From contig JAVEDI010000079.1 of assembly GCA_030841035.1 (NCBI GenBank), forward strand, positions 1 through 63,681: DNA of 63,681 bases. Direction: 5' to 3'. This document shows, one piece after another, positions 1 through 8,502 of the stretch (the stretch's first letter is position 1; each line of letters starts with the position of its first letter). A program made the translations under genes and the position numbers. The notes under the pieces were generated by a model. That model was not told where the DNA came from and did not search any database. It saw nothing but the letters and a program-made list of their open reading frames with translations. Source of the DNA: Actinomycetota bacterium (GTDB lineage Bacteria > Actinomycetota > Actinomycetes > JACCUZ01).

Positions 1-3
1 CCC

Positions 4-33
4 ACCAGGCCCGCGCGACGGAGCGGGCCTGGT
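4..33. terminator. Terminator-like hairpin
   Basis: Perfect 11-bp inverted repeat (arms 4-14 and 23-33, 8-base loop) made of G/C plus two A/T pairs. No U-tract follows (the next bases are a G-run), so if it terminates transcription it would be a GC-hairpin type common in actinomycetes. It lies beyond the stop of the small minus-strand gene at 92-238, so it could end that transcript or one entering from the left. Confidence 0.5.
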
Positions 34-91
34 CGGACGGGGGTGGGCTTGGGCACCCGGCTGATCGCCGGCTGCAGGGGCAGGGGCGGGG

Positions 92-238
92 CTAGTAGTA
101 GCGGCGGCGGGTGCCGCCGATCGGCACGAGGTTCAGGACGAGCCCGACGATGAGCAGGATGACGCCGATGATGAGCAGGAACTTCAGGCCCGCGACCAAC
201 AGCCCGAGCAAGATCAGGATGATGCCGAGGATGACCAC
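92..238 (-). CDS. Small membrane protein, DUF6131-like
   Basis: 48-residue protein. Nearly the whole length is hydrophobic: two short Ile/Leu/Val/Gly stretches (residues about 2-14 and 17-34) connected by a small Gly/Lys turn, ending in a basic-aromatic tail (TRRRYY). This is the layout of the DUF6131 mini-proteins of actinobacteria, whose function is unknown. The reading frame stays open upstream, but I chose the GTG at 238 because GGAGG lies 6-7 bases before it and the upstream extension has no hydrophobic or conserved character. It probably sits in the cytoplasmic membrane. It is transcribed away from the phosphatase gene at 414. Confidence 0.7.
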   Translation of the reverse strand: MVILGIILILLGLLVAGLKFLLIIGVILLIVGLVLNLVPIGGTRRRYY

Positions 239-413
239 TGCCGCCTCCGAAGGTAGGTCCGGTTCACCACCGGGTTGATCATGGTTTTCCCACCTCCCGC
301 CCGGCCACACCTGTCGGGGGACAACGGATGGTTGATCGCCCACGCCCTACAGTGACCCCGACCACCCGCAGGAGGGACCGACAGGTCGGGTCCCGCGACG
401 AACGGCGAGACGA

Positions 414-1664
414 ATGGCGACGGTGCAGCTCATCCCCGCGGATGAGGACGCCCGGATGGCGGCCGTGCGCCGCTACGACATCCTCGACACCCCGCCGGAC
501 GGAGCCTTCGACCGGATCGCGGCGGCTGCCGCGGAGGTGTTCGACGTGCCCATCGCGATCGTGAGCATCGTCGACAGCGACCGCATCTGGTTCAAGTCCC
601 ACCACGGCCTCGACGGTGTCAGTGAGATCGGCCGCGAGCCGGGCCTGTGCGCCTCGGCCATCCTCGGTCACGAGCCATGGCTGGTGACCGACGCGGCCGC
701 CGACCCCCGGACGCTGGCCAACCCGCTGGTCGCGGGCGACTTCGGGCTGCAGTTCTACGCGGGTGCGCCCCTGACCACCGCGGACGGCTACAACCTGGGG
801 ACGCTGTGCGTCCTGGACCTGGCGCCCCGCCAGGTCACCGAGGCCCAGACGCGCATCCTGAGCCACCTCGCGACGCTGGTCGTCGACCAGCTCGAGCTGC
901 GGCTGAGCGCGCGCCGCGCGGCCTCCCTCTCCGAGGACCGGCTCGAGGAGATGCAGGTCCTGGCCGGCGCTCTGCAGCGCAGCCTGCTGCCGCCCGCGCT
1001 GCCGGCGATCCCGCACGTGGCACTCGCAGCCGCCTACCGTCCGGCGAGCCGCTACCAGGTCGGCGGCGACTTCTACGACATCTTCCCGATCGACGGTGCC
1101 ACGTGGGGACTGACCATCGGCGACGTGTGCGGCAAGGGGCCGGAGGCGGCCGGTCGCACCTCCTGCGCCCGCTACAGCATGCGAGCCGCTGCGATCCACG
1201 AGGACGACCCGTCGCGCGTCCTGGACCTGGTGAACCAGGCACTGCTGGTCGATGCCGGACCGTTGCTGGAGGCGCCTTTCGTGACGGCGCTGTTCGCCCG
1301 GCTGCACCCGCACCCGCGGGGCGCCACCGTCGCGTTCGCCTCGGCCGGTCATCCACTGCCGACGGTGTTGCGAGCCGACGGGACCGTCAGCCAGGTCGGG
1401 GCCCCCGGCACGCTGCTGGGCGTGTTGGCGCAGATCCGCACCGCGCAGACGACCGTCGAGCTCGAGCAGGGGGACACGCTCGTGCTGCTCACCGATGGCG
1501 TCCTGGACTCCGGTCAGCCGCGCCTCGAGCAGGAAGGTGTCGAGGCCGTCCTGCGCACCTGCCAGGGGCTGCCGCCGGAGCTGATCGCGGCCCGCGTCGA
1601 GGCGGCGGTCACGTCGGGGCAGGCCGACGACGTCGCCGTCCTGGTCCTGACGGCTCAGGGCTGA
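414..1664 (+). CDS. GAF domain SpoIIE/RsbU-type serine phosphatase
   Basis: 416 residues. A GAF sensor domain (about 8-155, with the usual ILDTPPDGAFDRIAAAAAE start and CVLDL end) is followed by a short helical linker and a PP2C-type SpoIIE phosphatase domain (about 195-414). Metal-binding signatures are present: GGDFYD, GDVCGKG, SAGHPLP, LTDGV and a closing QADDVAVLVL. Proteins of this build dephosphorylate anti-anti-sigma factors and so release stress or developmental sigma factors. The GAF ligand is unknown. One oddity: the helix after GDVCGKG reads PEAAGRTSCARYS where most members have AAxxTAxxR, but metal ligands are intact. Single-gene unit; no anti-sigma partner is adjacent. A second SpoIIE protein is at 50281. 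Confidence 0.93.
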   Translation: MATVQLIPADEDARMAAVRRYDILDTPPDGAFDRIAAAAAEVFDVPIAIVSIVDSDRIWFKSHHGLDGVSEIGREPGLCASAILGHEPWLVTDAAADPRTLANPLVAGDFGLQFYAGAPLTTADGYNLGTLCVLDLAPRQVTEAQTRILSHLATLVVDQLELRLSARRAASLSEDRLEEMQVLAGALQRSLLPPALPAIPHVALAAAYRPASRYQVGGDFYDIFPIDGATWGLTIGDVCGKGPEAAGRTSCARYSMRAAAIHEDDPSRVLDLVNQALLVDAGPLLEAPFVTALFARLHPHPRGATVAFASAGHPLPTVLRADGTVSQVGAPGTLLGVLAQIRTAQTTVELEQGDTLVLLTDGVLDSGQPRLEQEGVEAVLRTCQGLPPELIAARVEAAVTSGQADDVAVLVLTAQG

Positions 1665-1692
1665 GCGGGCCTGCCGCTACGTGCCGCGGCCG

Positions 1693-1812
1693 CTACTTGC
1701 CCTGGCGGCGCGTGGCCGGCGGCACGATGCTCGAGCCGACCGGTGACTCCTTGGCCTTCTTCGGCTGCTTGGGTTTGCGGATCTCCCGGCCACCCTTGTT
1801 CTTGCCTGCCAT
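1693..1812 (-). CDS. Small basic hypothetical protein (39 aa)
   Basis: ATG at 1812 preceded by CAGGAG at a proper distance, and an open frame of 39 codons ending in TAG. The product starts MAGKNKGGREIRKPKQPKKA and is very rich in Lys/Arg, with a Pro-rich middle and no hydrophobic segment. Short Lys-rich MAGKNKGG-type proteins are widely annotated as hypothetical in actinobacteria and proteobacteria; the role is unknown. The gene is convergent with the phosphatase gene, its stop lying 28 bases beyond the phosphatase stop. I call it real from the ribosome-binding site and the family-like N-terminus. Confidence 0.72.
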   Translation of the reverse strand: MAGKNKGGREIRKPKQPKKAKESPVGSSIVPPATRRQGK

Positions 1813-1867
1813 GCGAGGACTCCTGAGTCGTAGGGGGCGTGCGCCGCGGAGCTCCTGCGCCTCGGTG

Positions 1868-2110
1868 TCAGTCGCTTTCGACAGTACGGCGTCGCGGGAC
1901 CCGGCGATAGTGCCGTGCCGCGCGTGGCGGCCAGGAACCCGGTTCGTCCCGTAGCGAGCGGCCCAGCAGCGCGTCCGCAGGCGGGTTGGCCATCGCTGCC
2001 ATCTGCGCGTTCACCCGTGCGTAGCGCAGCTGGGCGTCGAAGACGAGCAGGCCGTGCGACTGGTCCCAGACGGCCTCGAGGACGCCCAGCAGCTGGGCCG
2101 ATGTCCTCAC
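1868..2110 (-). CDS. Short PAS-domain protein, possibly truncated
   Basis: From the GTG at 2110 an 80-residue product carries a recognisable PAS N-terminal half: LLGVLEAVWDQSHGLLVFD, then LRYARVNAQMAAM and ALLGRSLRD, which match the first strands and helices of PAS sensor domains in actinobacterial phosphatases and kinases. After that it ends in an Arg-rich stretch (AARHYRRVPRRR), so the second half of the PAS fold and any output domain are missing. It may be a 5' remnant of a longer PAS-SpoIIE or PAS-ANTAR gene, or a stand-alone half domain. The start is uncertain because no strong ribosome-binding site is visible. Confidence 0.45.
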   Translation of the reverse strand: MRTSAQLLGVLEAVWDQSHGLLVFDAQLRYARVNAQMAAMANPPADALLGRSLRDEPGSWPPRAARHYRRVPRRRTVESD

Positions 2111-2294
2111 GCCAGAGCCTCGGCCGGCTCCCTCGTCATGGCTCGCCGCGTCGTCGTACGACCGGTGACCCTGGTCTGGACGCGAACGGATGCTGCACCT
2201 TGCAGCCTGACCCCGCCCTTGTCCACTCGCTGCCCGTTCCGCCGGCGCCCCGGCGGCACGGTTCGGGATCCCCCACCCGGGTATTGCCCGGTCC

Positions 2295-2996
2295 ATGGAG
2301 CCGATCCCGGAGGTGCGCGGGCAGCTGGACCGGCTCTCCGCGTTGGTGGGGGACGGGACCGACGTCGGTGCCTACCTGATGGCCGTCGCCAAGGTCGCGC
2401 AGGCCGTGGTCCCGTCCTGCGTCGGCGTCAGCATCACCATCGTGATTGACGGCGAGCCGTACACCGTGACCGCCACCACCCCGGAGACCGCGCAGCTCGA
2501 CGCGGTGCAGAACATGACCGGCGGCCCATGCGTCGATGCCGTGGCCACGGCACGCGAGATCGAGGTGGCCGATGTCCTGGACGAGCAGGCCTGGCAGTTC
2601 TTCGCACAGGCTGCGACAACCTCCGGCATCCGCTCCACGCTCTCTTTCCCGATCCGCGACGTGGACGACATGGTGGCGGGCGGGGTCAACATGTACGCCT
2701 CGGAGCCCGACGCCTTCGCGGGGGACCGGCGGATGATCGAGGTCGCCTTGAGCGCCGACCTGTCCGAGGTGGTCTCCAACGCAGACCTGTCCTTCCGCAC
2801 CCTCGAGGCGGCTCGCCGGCTGCCGGAGCGGCTGGACGCCAAGGAGAAGGTCGACGACGCCGTCGGCGCCCTCGGTGAGCTGCTCGGCTGGCACCCGGAC
2901 CTGGCCCGGGCCCGGCTGGGGAAGGCGGCCACCCTGGCCGGCGTCCCCGCCGAGCGGGTGGCCGACGTGCTGATGGCCGTGATGACCGACGGCTGA
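2295..2996 (+). CDS. GAF domain protein with ANTAR-like C-terminus
   Basis: 233 residues. Residues about 10-165 form a GAF domain of the type found in actinobacterial GAF-ANTAR regulators (ALVGDGTDVGAYLMAVAKVA start, GGPCVDAV, STLSFPI, GGVNMYA). The last 55 residues (KEKVDDAVGALGELLGWHPD onward to VADVLMAV) have the spacing of an ANTAR three-helix RNA-binding domain but lack the usual AKGxLM core, so RNA binding is doubtful. ANTAR proteins act as transcription antiterminators by binding paired hairpins. The gene stands alone and is divergent from the PAS fragment at 1868-2110. The ATG at 2295 is the first in frame and leaves a normal-length GAF domain. Confidence 0.8.
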   Translation: MEPIPEVRGQLDRLSALVGDGTDVGAYLMAVAKVAQAVVPSCVGVSITIVIDGEPYTVTATTPETAQLDAVQNMTGGPCVDAVATAREIEVADVLDEQAWQFFAQAATTSGIRSTLSFPIRDVDDMVAGGVNMYASEPDAFAGDRRMIEVALSADLSEVVSNADLSFRTLEAARRLPERLDAKEKVDDAVGALGELLGWHPDLARARLGKAATLAGVPAERVADVLMAVMTDG

Positions 2997-3051
2997 GCAG
3001 CTGACCCCGACAGGTCCTCGGGCATAGACCGGTTCCCGGCCGCGTTGTAGA

Positions 3052-3069
3052 TGGTTGTTCCGTCAACTA
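3052..3069. promoter_or_regulatory. Inverted-repeat operator candidate upstream of the flavin pair
   Basis: Imperfect palindrome TGGTTG-N6-CAACTA, 38 bases before the ATG at 3107, in a locally AT-richer stretch. TAGTTG/CAACTA-type palindromes are typical MarR-family operators in actinobacteria, but no MarR gene lies next to it here. One base differs between arms. Confidence 0.4.
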
Positions 3070-3106
3070 AACTGGGCTGACGCGGACCGGGAGCCAAGGA
3101 GCACAC

Positions 3107-4222
3107 ATGCAGGTGGGGATCTTCTCCGTCGGTGACGTCACCACCGACCCGACCAACGGTCGTACGCCGAGCGAGGCGGAGCGGATCAAGGCGATGGTGA
3201 CCATCGCCCTGAAGGCCGAGGAGGTCGGCCTGGACGTCTTCGCCACGGGCGAGCACCACAACCCGCCGTTCGTGCCGTCCTCGCCGACGACGATGCTCGG
3301 CTACCTCGCCGCCCGGACCGAGCGGCTGATCCTCTCGACCGCCACCACGCTGATCACGACGAACGACCCGGTGAAGATCGCGGAGGACTACGCGATGCTC
3401 CAGCACCTCGCCGGCGGCCGCGTCGACCTAATGATGGGCCGCGGCAACACCGGCCCGGTCTACCCGTGGTTCGGCCAGGACATCCGCAACGGCATCCCCC
3501 TCGCGGTGGAGAACTACGCCCTGCTGCGCCGGCTGTGGCGCGAGGACGTCGTCAGCTGGGAGGGAACGTTCCGCACCCCGCTGCAAAGCTTCACCTCCGT
3601 GCCGCGTCCGCTGGACGGCGTGGCGCCCTTCGTCTGGCACGGCTCCATCCGCAGCCCCGAGATCGCCGAGCAAGCCGCGTACTACGGCGACGGCTTCTTC
3701 CACAACAACATCTTCTGGCCGATGGAGCACACCCGGCAGATGGTGGCGCTCTACCGCAGGCGGTACGAGCACTACGGGCACGGGCAGGCCGACCAGGCGA
3801 TCGTCGGGCTGGGTGGCCAGGTCTTCATGCGCAAGAACTCGCAGGACGCCGTGCGCGAGTTCCGGCCCTACTTCGACAACGCTCCCGTCTACGGTCACGG
3901 CCCCTCGCTCGAGGACTTCACCGAGCAGACGCCGCTGACCGTCGGCAGCCCGCAGGAGGTCATCGAGCGGACACTCGCCTTCCGCGAGGAGGTCGGCGAC
4001 TACCAGCGCCAGCTGTTCCTGATGGACCACGCCGGTCTGCCGCTCAAGACGGTGCTCGAGCAGCTGGACATCCTGGGCGAGCAGGTCGTACCGGTCCTGC
4101 GCAAGGAGTTCGACGCGCGCCGGCCGGCTCACGTCCCGGAAGCGCCGACGCACGCCAGCCTGGTGGCGGCAGCATCCGCGACCGCTTCGCAGGGTGCGAC
4201 GACGGGAGCGCTGAGTCGATGA
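3107..4222 (+). CDS. FMN-dependent luciferase-like monooxygenase, CE1758 family
   Basis: 371 residues, full length for the bacterial luciferase-like (LLM) TIM barrel. N-terminus MQVGIFSVGDVTTDP, then the family blocks FATGEHHNPPF, STATTLITTNDPVKIAEDYA, LAGGRVDLMMGRGN and VWHGSIRSPEIAEQAAYYGD. This matches the CE1758 family, always found beside a dedicated FMN reductase, here the next gene, whose ATG overlaps this stop by 4 bases (ATGA). The pair presumably supplies reduced FMN for oxygenation or detoxification of an unknown substrate. AAGGAG stands 6 bases before the ATG. The C-terminal 35 residues are low-complexity Ala/Thr/Ser. Confidence 0.92.
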   Translation: MQVGIFSVGDVTTDPTNGRTPSEAERIKAMVTIALKAEEVGLDVFATGEHHNPPFVPSSPTTMLGYLAARTERLILSTATTLITTNDPVKIAEDYAMLQHLAGGRVDLMMGRGNTGPVYPWFGQDIRNGIPLAVENYALLRRLWREDVVSWEGTFRTPLQSFTSVPRPLDGVAPFVWHGSIRSPEIAEQAAYYGDGFFHNNIFWPMEHTRQMVALYRRRYEHYGHGQADQAIVGLGGQVFMRKNSQDAVREFRPYFDNAPVYGHGPSLEDFTEQTPLTVGSPQEVIERTLAFREEVGDYQRQLFLMDHAGLPLKTVLEQLDILGEQVVPVLRKEFDARRPAHVPEAPTHASLVAAASATASQGATTGALSR

Positions 4223-4839
4223 CCGACCGGACCCTGGCCGTCGTCACCGCCGGTCTGAGTCAGCCCTCTTCGACGCGCCTGCTGGCTGACCAGCTGGCCG
4301 CCGCGGCAGACGAGGCGCTGCGCGAGATCGGGGTGACGACACAGGTCGAGATCGTCGAGCTGCGCGAGCACGCCCACGACCTCATCGACAACCTGCTGAC
4401 CGGTTTCCCGAGCCCTGCGCTGGGCGCTGCCCTCGACACGGTCCTCGGCGCCGACGGGCTGATCGCGGTGACGCCCGTCTTCACGGCGTCCTACAGCGGG
4501 CTGTTCAAGACGTTCGTCGACGTCCTCGGTCCGGACGCGCTGACCGGCATGCCGGTGCTCATCGCCGCGACCGCGGGAACCGCCCGCCACTCGCTGATCC
4601 TCGACCACGCCATGCGGCCGTTGTTCTCCCACCTGCGGGCTGTGGTCGTGCCGACCGGAGTGTTCGCGGCCGCGGACGACTGGGGCAGCGGCGACGGTAC
4701 GGCGACCCGCGCGCTCGCCGACCGGGTCAAGCGGGCGGCCGGTGAGCTGGCACCGCTGATCGCGGCCCGCGAGCCGCGCGGGCCGCTCGACCCCTTCGCG
4801 GTCCCGATCCCCTTCGAGCAGCTGCTGGCCGGCGGTTAG
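4219..4839 (+). CDS. LLM-partnered NAD(P)H:FMN reductase, CE1759 family
   Basis: 206 residues with a flavodoxin-like NADPH-dependent FMN reductase fold: TLAVVTAGLSQPSSTRLLAD forms the flavin phosphate loop, and TPVFTASYSGLFKTFVDVL is the conserved core of this family. It probably reduces FMN for the monooxygenase at 3107-4222, with which it is translationally coupled (ATG at 4219 inside the upstream stop region). No signal peptide. The C-terminal PFAVPIPFEQLLAGG is typical of the CE1759 group. Confidence 0.9.
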   Translation: MTDRTLAVVTAGLSQPSSTRLLADQLAAAADEALREIGVTTQVEIVELREHAHDLIDNLLTGFPSPALGAALDTVLGADGLIAVTPVFTASYSGLFKTFVDVLGPDALTGMPVLIAATAGTARHSLILDHAMRPLFSHLRAVVVPTGVFAAADDWGSGDGTATRALADRVKRAAGELAPLIAAREPRGPLDPFAVPIPFEQLLAGG

Positions 4840-4895
4840 GCCCGGGCCCCGACCCCCCGCGGAGAACAGCGGGACACCTTTCTACCGTGGGATGC

Positions 4896-5726
4896 ATGGA
4901 CATAGGTGTCGGCTTCTTCGCCACGCACGACGCGATCGACCCCGGCTCCCTCGCCCGGCTGGCCGAGGCGCGCGGTCACGAGTCCCTCTTCTTCGCCGAG
5001 CACACGCACATCCCCGCGGAGCGGCGCACGCCGTACGCCGGGGGTGCGCAACTGCCGCGCAAGTACTGGCACACCTACGACCTGTTCGTCACCCTGACCG
5101 CCGCCGCCGCGGCGACCAGCAGGCTGCGGGTCGGCAGCGGCATCTGCCTCGTGGTCGAGCGGGACCCGATCACCACGGCGAAAGAGGTGGCCAGCGTCGA
5201 CGTGCTCTCGGGCGGACGGCTCGAGTTCGGCGTCGGTGCGGGGTGGAACCGTGAGGAGATGCTCAACCACGGCACCGACCCGCGCCACCGGATGGCCGTC
5301 CTCCGGGAGCGCGTCGAGGCCATGAAGGCCATCTGGACACAGGACGAGGCGACCTATCACGGTGAGCACGTCTCCTTCGACCGCATCTGGTCGTGGCCCA
5401 AGCCGGCGCAGCGCCCGCACCCGCCGATCCTGGTCGGCGGAAGCGGCAAGACCGTGCTCGATCGCGTCCTGTCCTTCGGTGACGCCTGGTTCCCCAACTA
5501 CGCCCCGCACGGGATCATCGAGCGCGCCCAGGAGCTGCGCGACCGGGCCGAGCGGCACATCGACGTCATGGTCATGGGGGTCCCCGCCGACCCGCGAGTC
5601 CTCGAGCAGTACGAGTCGGCCGGGTTCCGCCGCGCCGTGCACTGGCTCCCCTCCTACCAGCGCGGGCCCGTGGAGCGGGAGCTGGACCGTTGGGAGTCCG
5701 CGGTCGCCGACCTGCACGGCGAGTAG
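4896..5726 (+). CDS. F420-dependent LLM oxidoreductase
   Basis: 276 residues, TIM-barrel luciferase-like oxidoreductase. N-terminus MDIGVGFFATHDAIDPGSLA and the HTHIPAERRTPY block are typical of the Rv2161c-type subfamily (TIGR03619), which is believed to use coenzyme F420. Further family blocks: LRVGSGICLVVERDPI, EVASVDVLSGGRLEFGVGAG and PILVGGSGKTVLDR. The frame opens at a GTG at 4887, but I chose the ATG at 4896 from family length. It is transcribed in the same direction as the FMN pair, 56 bases downstream, and may be co-transcribed. Substrate unknown. Confidence 0.88.
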   Translation: MDIGVGFFATHDAIDPGSLARLAEARGHESLFFAEHTHIPAERRTPYAGGAQLPRKYWHTYDLFVTLTAAAAATSRLRVGSGICLVVERDPITTAKEVASVDVLSGGRLEFGVGAGWNREEMLNHGTDPRHRMAVLRERVEAMKAIWTQDEATYHGEHVSFDRIWSWPKPAQRPHPPILVGGSGKTVLDRVLSFGDAWFPNYAPHGIIERAQELRDRAERHIDVMVMGVPADPRVLEQYESAGFRRAVHWLPSYQRGPVERELDRWESAVADLHGE

Positions 5727-5889
5727 CCGACCGGAGCGCAGGGCCGGACCCACCTGGTGCCGATCGTGTTCGCGGTCAGCGCCGACCTGGTCGGCAGCGG
5801 TGGTGCCCGGAAGTCGCGGGATCAGGGGATCACCGCGCGCCCGGCAGCGCCTAGCGTGCCTGGGCGCGCTGCCGCGGCAGGGCGCCACT

Positions 5890-8304
5890 GTGGAAGGACG
5901 GTGCAGCACGACTGACGCCGCGCGACAGGAGCTGCACATCCGCGTCGTCGGCCGGCTGGCCGTCGAGACCCGGCTGGGCCTGCCACGGGGCCGGGCGCGC
6001 CGCTTGCTCGGGCTGCTCGCGGCGTACGCCGACGACGACGTACTGGTCGAGGACCTCGTGCAGACCCTCTGGGGCGGTGTCGCGATGCCCCGCGAGCCGA
6101 CCCGGGTGATCGCGTCCCTGGTGAGCCGGTTGCGCGCGGCCATCGGCCGTGACCAGGTGTCCGGCGGTCCCCGCGCCTACCGGTTGCTCAGCGGGCCGGC
6201 CACGACCGTGGACCTCGGTTCGGCCCGCCTGCTGGTCGCCACGGCGGAGAGCGCACTGGCCGCGCACCGCTGGCCCGACGCGTTGGGCGCTGCGACGTCC
6301 GCGTCCCGGTTGCTCGCCGCAGGCGAGGTGCTCCCCGACGAACCGGGCACCGGCCTGGTCCAGCAGGCCCGCCGGACGGCGGCCGCAGCGCTGCACCGGG
6401 CACGGGTGGTGACCTGGGTGGCGGCGCTCTACCTCGGACACCGGGAGACCGCCCTCGACGCCGTCGGGGCAGCGCTGGAGCTGGCCCCGCATGACGAGGC
6501 GGCTGTCCGGGCCGGCATGGTCGCGCACGCTCACGCGGGGCGCGTCCCGCAGGCACTGCGGATGTTCGAGGCGCTGCGCGTGCGGCTCGCCGACGAGCTC
6601 GGTGCCGATCCGTCACCCGCGACGGCTGCCGTGCACCTGGCGTTGCTGCGCGGCGAGCTCGTGCCGGCTAGCCAGGCCGAGGACGCGCCGCGCGCGGCGC
6701 AGCTGCCCGGGGGGACGCCTGCCGCCGTCGTGCACCTGCTCAGCGGTGCCGCGGTGCTGGGGCGCAGGTTCGACCCGCGGACGCTGGCGCTGCTCGCCCG
6801 CGAGGACCCCGAGGACGTCGAGGCGCTGCTCGGGTCCGCCCACGAGTCGGGACTGCTGGTGCCCTCCGGCCGGGACTGGAGCTTCGTCGACGACAACGTG
6901 CGGCTGGCCGTCTACCTGGCGATGCCCGAGCCCACCCGGGCCAGCCGGCACCGGCGGGCGGCCGACCTCGCGGCAGGGACGCCCGAGGTGCAGGCGCCGC
7001 ACTGGGCGGCCGCGGGCGAGGACGCCGCGGCCGCCGCCGCGTGGGAGCGCGCGGCGCTCGCTGCCGGGGACCAGCCCGAGGTGCGGGAGGCCCTGCTCAC
7101 CGAGGCCGTGGCCGCCGCCGCGCGGGCCGGCGACCCGCGGCTGGAGGCCCGGCTGCTGCTGCGGCGCAGCGTCGTACGCCTGGACCTCGACCGGTTCGCC
7201 CAGGCCGCGCTCGACGCGCAGGCCGCCCTCGACCTGGCCCGTCGCTGCGGTGACGGCGACCTGGAGGCCGAGGCGCTGGAGGCGCTGGGCTGGACCGCGC
7301 TGCACACCCGGGACGCGGACGCGGCGCTGGAGCTGGCCCGACGGGTCCGCGAGCTGGCGGAGTCGGCCGCGGCGTCACCCCGGCCGGCCGTCGGTGCGCT
7401 GCTGGTCCTCGGTCGGGTGCGGCACTGGGACGGCGACATCGCGGGCGCCGACCGGGCCTTCCGTGCGGCCTGGGCGCTGCGACCCGACGCCTGGCACCGC
7501 GCCGTGGCGATGTCCTTCCGGGGCGCGCTGCTGGAGCACCAGGACGACTACGCCGCGGCCCGGCGCACTCTCGACGGCGCCGCCCGGGCGTGCGCCGCGG
7601 TCGGTGCCTTTCGGCCCTGGCTGCAGAGTCTCTTCTTCGGGGCGCTGGCCCGGGGCAACGCCGGGGACCTCGCCGGGGGTCTGCGGCTGGTCACCGAGGC
7701 CACGGCCCTGCTCGACGAGCGCGGGCTGGACTACTACCGCCCGGGACTGGACGTGACGGCGTCGTGGCTGTGGCGCGAGCTGGGCGAGCCGGCTCGCGCC
7801 GAGGAGCTGGGTCGCCGGGCGCTCGAGCTCACCCGGCAGCGGGGCCGGGTCCGAGAGCTGGAGCAGGAGCTGCACGCGCTGCTCGCGGTCGCCGAGTGCC
7901 GCATCGAAGCAGGCGACCGTACGGCGGCGGCGGTGCTCGTGCACGAGGCGCAGCAGCGCCTCGACGGCGGGGTGACGTTCGCCGGGCGCGCCCGGCTGAG
8001 GGTGCTCGACGTGACCAGCAGGCTGTACCCGCAGGCCGCGCCGGAGCTGCTGCAGGCAGCCCGGGACATGGCGTCGCCGAAGTACGAGGCGCTGGCTCTC
8101 GGGCGGCTCGGCCGGCTTGCGCAGGCGCGTGAGGTCGCCGCTCGCACCGGCTCCGACCTGCTGCTGGGCGTGGTCGACGACGGGCCCGCAGGACGAGCGG
8201 CGCGGGAGCGGATCATCCGGCGACTGCCCCCGGCCCTGCGCGCGACCCGGGCGCGCCGCGCCGGGCCGGGCGCGTCATGCCAGCCGGCGGACCTTGATGG
8301 GTGA
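5890..8304 (+). CDS. SARP/AfsR-type transcriptional regulator with long TPR region
   Basis: About 804 residues. An OmpR-type winged helix (about 15-95: RVVGRLAVE, DDVLVEDLVQTLWGG, LVSRLRAAIG) is followed by a bacterial transcriptional activation domain (about 100-245: TALDAVGAALELAPHDEAA, RMFEALRVRLADELGADPSP), the SARP hallmark. The rest is Ala/Leu/Arg-rich helical repeats (TPR-like). No P-loop NTPase is present, which separates it from AfsR or full-length LuxR/MalT relatives, although the segment VVHLLSGAAVLGRRFDPRTL resembles the post-ATPase helical region of such proteins, so a STAND ATPase may have been lost. The GTG at 5890 is a guess; the frame is open far upstream but overlaps the previous gene. 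SARPs usually activate nearby biosynthetic genes, but none is evident here. Confidence 0.82.
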   Translation: MEGRCSTTDAARQELHIRVVGRLAVETRLGLPRGRARRLLGLLAAYADDDVLVEDLVQTLWGGVAMPREPTRVIASLVSRLRAAIGRDQVSGGPRAYRLLSGPATTVDLGSARLLVATAESALAAHRWPDALGAATSASRLLAAGEVLPDEPGTGLVQQARRTAAAALHRARVVTWVAALYLGHRETALDAVGAALELAPHDEAAVRAGMVAHAHAGRVPQALRMFEALRVRLADELGADPSPATAAVHLALLRGELVPASQAEDAPRAAQLPGGTPAAVVHLLSGAAVLGRRFDPRTLALLAREDPEDVEALLGSAHESGLLVPSGRDWSFVDDNVRLAVYLAMPEPTRASRHRRAADLAAGTPEVQAPHWAAAGEDAAAAAAWERAALAAGDQPEVREALLTEAVAAAARAGDPRLEARLLLRRSVVRLDLDRFAQAALDAQAALDLARRCGDGDLEAEALEALGWTALHTRDADAALELARRVRELAESAAASPRPAVGALLVLGRVRHWDGDIAGADRAFRAAWALRPDAWHRAVAMSFRGALLEHQDDYAAARRTLDGAARACAAVGAFRPWLQSLFFGALARGNAGDLAGGLRLVTEATALLDERGLDYYRPGLDVTASWLWRELGEPARAEELGRRALELTRQRGRVRELEQELHALLAVAECRIEAGDRTAAAVLVHEAQQRLDGGVTFAGRARLRVLDVTSRLYPQAAPELLQAARDMASPKYEALALGRLGRLAQAREVAARTGSDLLLGVVDDGPAGRAARERIIRRLPPALRATRARRAGPGASCQPADLDG

Positions 8305-8502
8305 GGAGCGCACGCGGTGGTCGCTGGTCACGACGCCGCCGGCCGCGCGCAGGCTCCGATGATGCACGGCGTAGTGGTGGCGGCACCACAGCAGGTAGCG
8401 ACCGCTGGGCAGCCGCACGTTGACGAAGGCCTGCATGCCGCAGCGGTCGCAGCGGTCCGTGGGGTGCAGGCGCGGCGAGCGCACATGGACGAGGATGGTC
8501 AC
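8275..8502 (-). CDS. DUF7455-like zinc-ribbon protein
   Basis: 75 residues from the GTG at 8502. The core PTDRCDRCGMQAFVNVRLP, then LLWCRHH and HHRSLRAAGG, is the pattern of small DUF7455 proteins of actinobacteria, with a CxxC and a CxxH pair that could bind one zinc. Function unknown. An upstream ATG at 8565 in frame would add 21 residues; neither start has a clear ribosome-binding site. The 3' end overlaps the end of the SARP-like gene by 30 bases in convergent orientation, and it follows the universal stress gene on the same strand. Confidence 0.65.
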   Translation of the reverse strand: MTILVHVRSPRLHPTDRCDRCGMQAFVNVRLPSGRYLLWCRHHYAVHHRSLRAAGGVVTSDHRVRSSPIKVRRLA

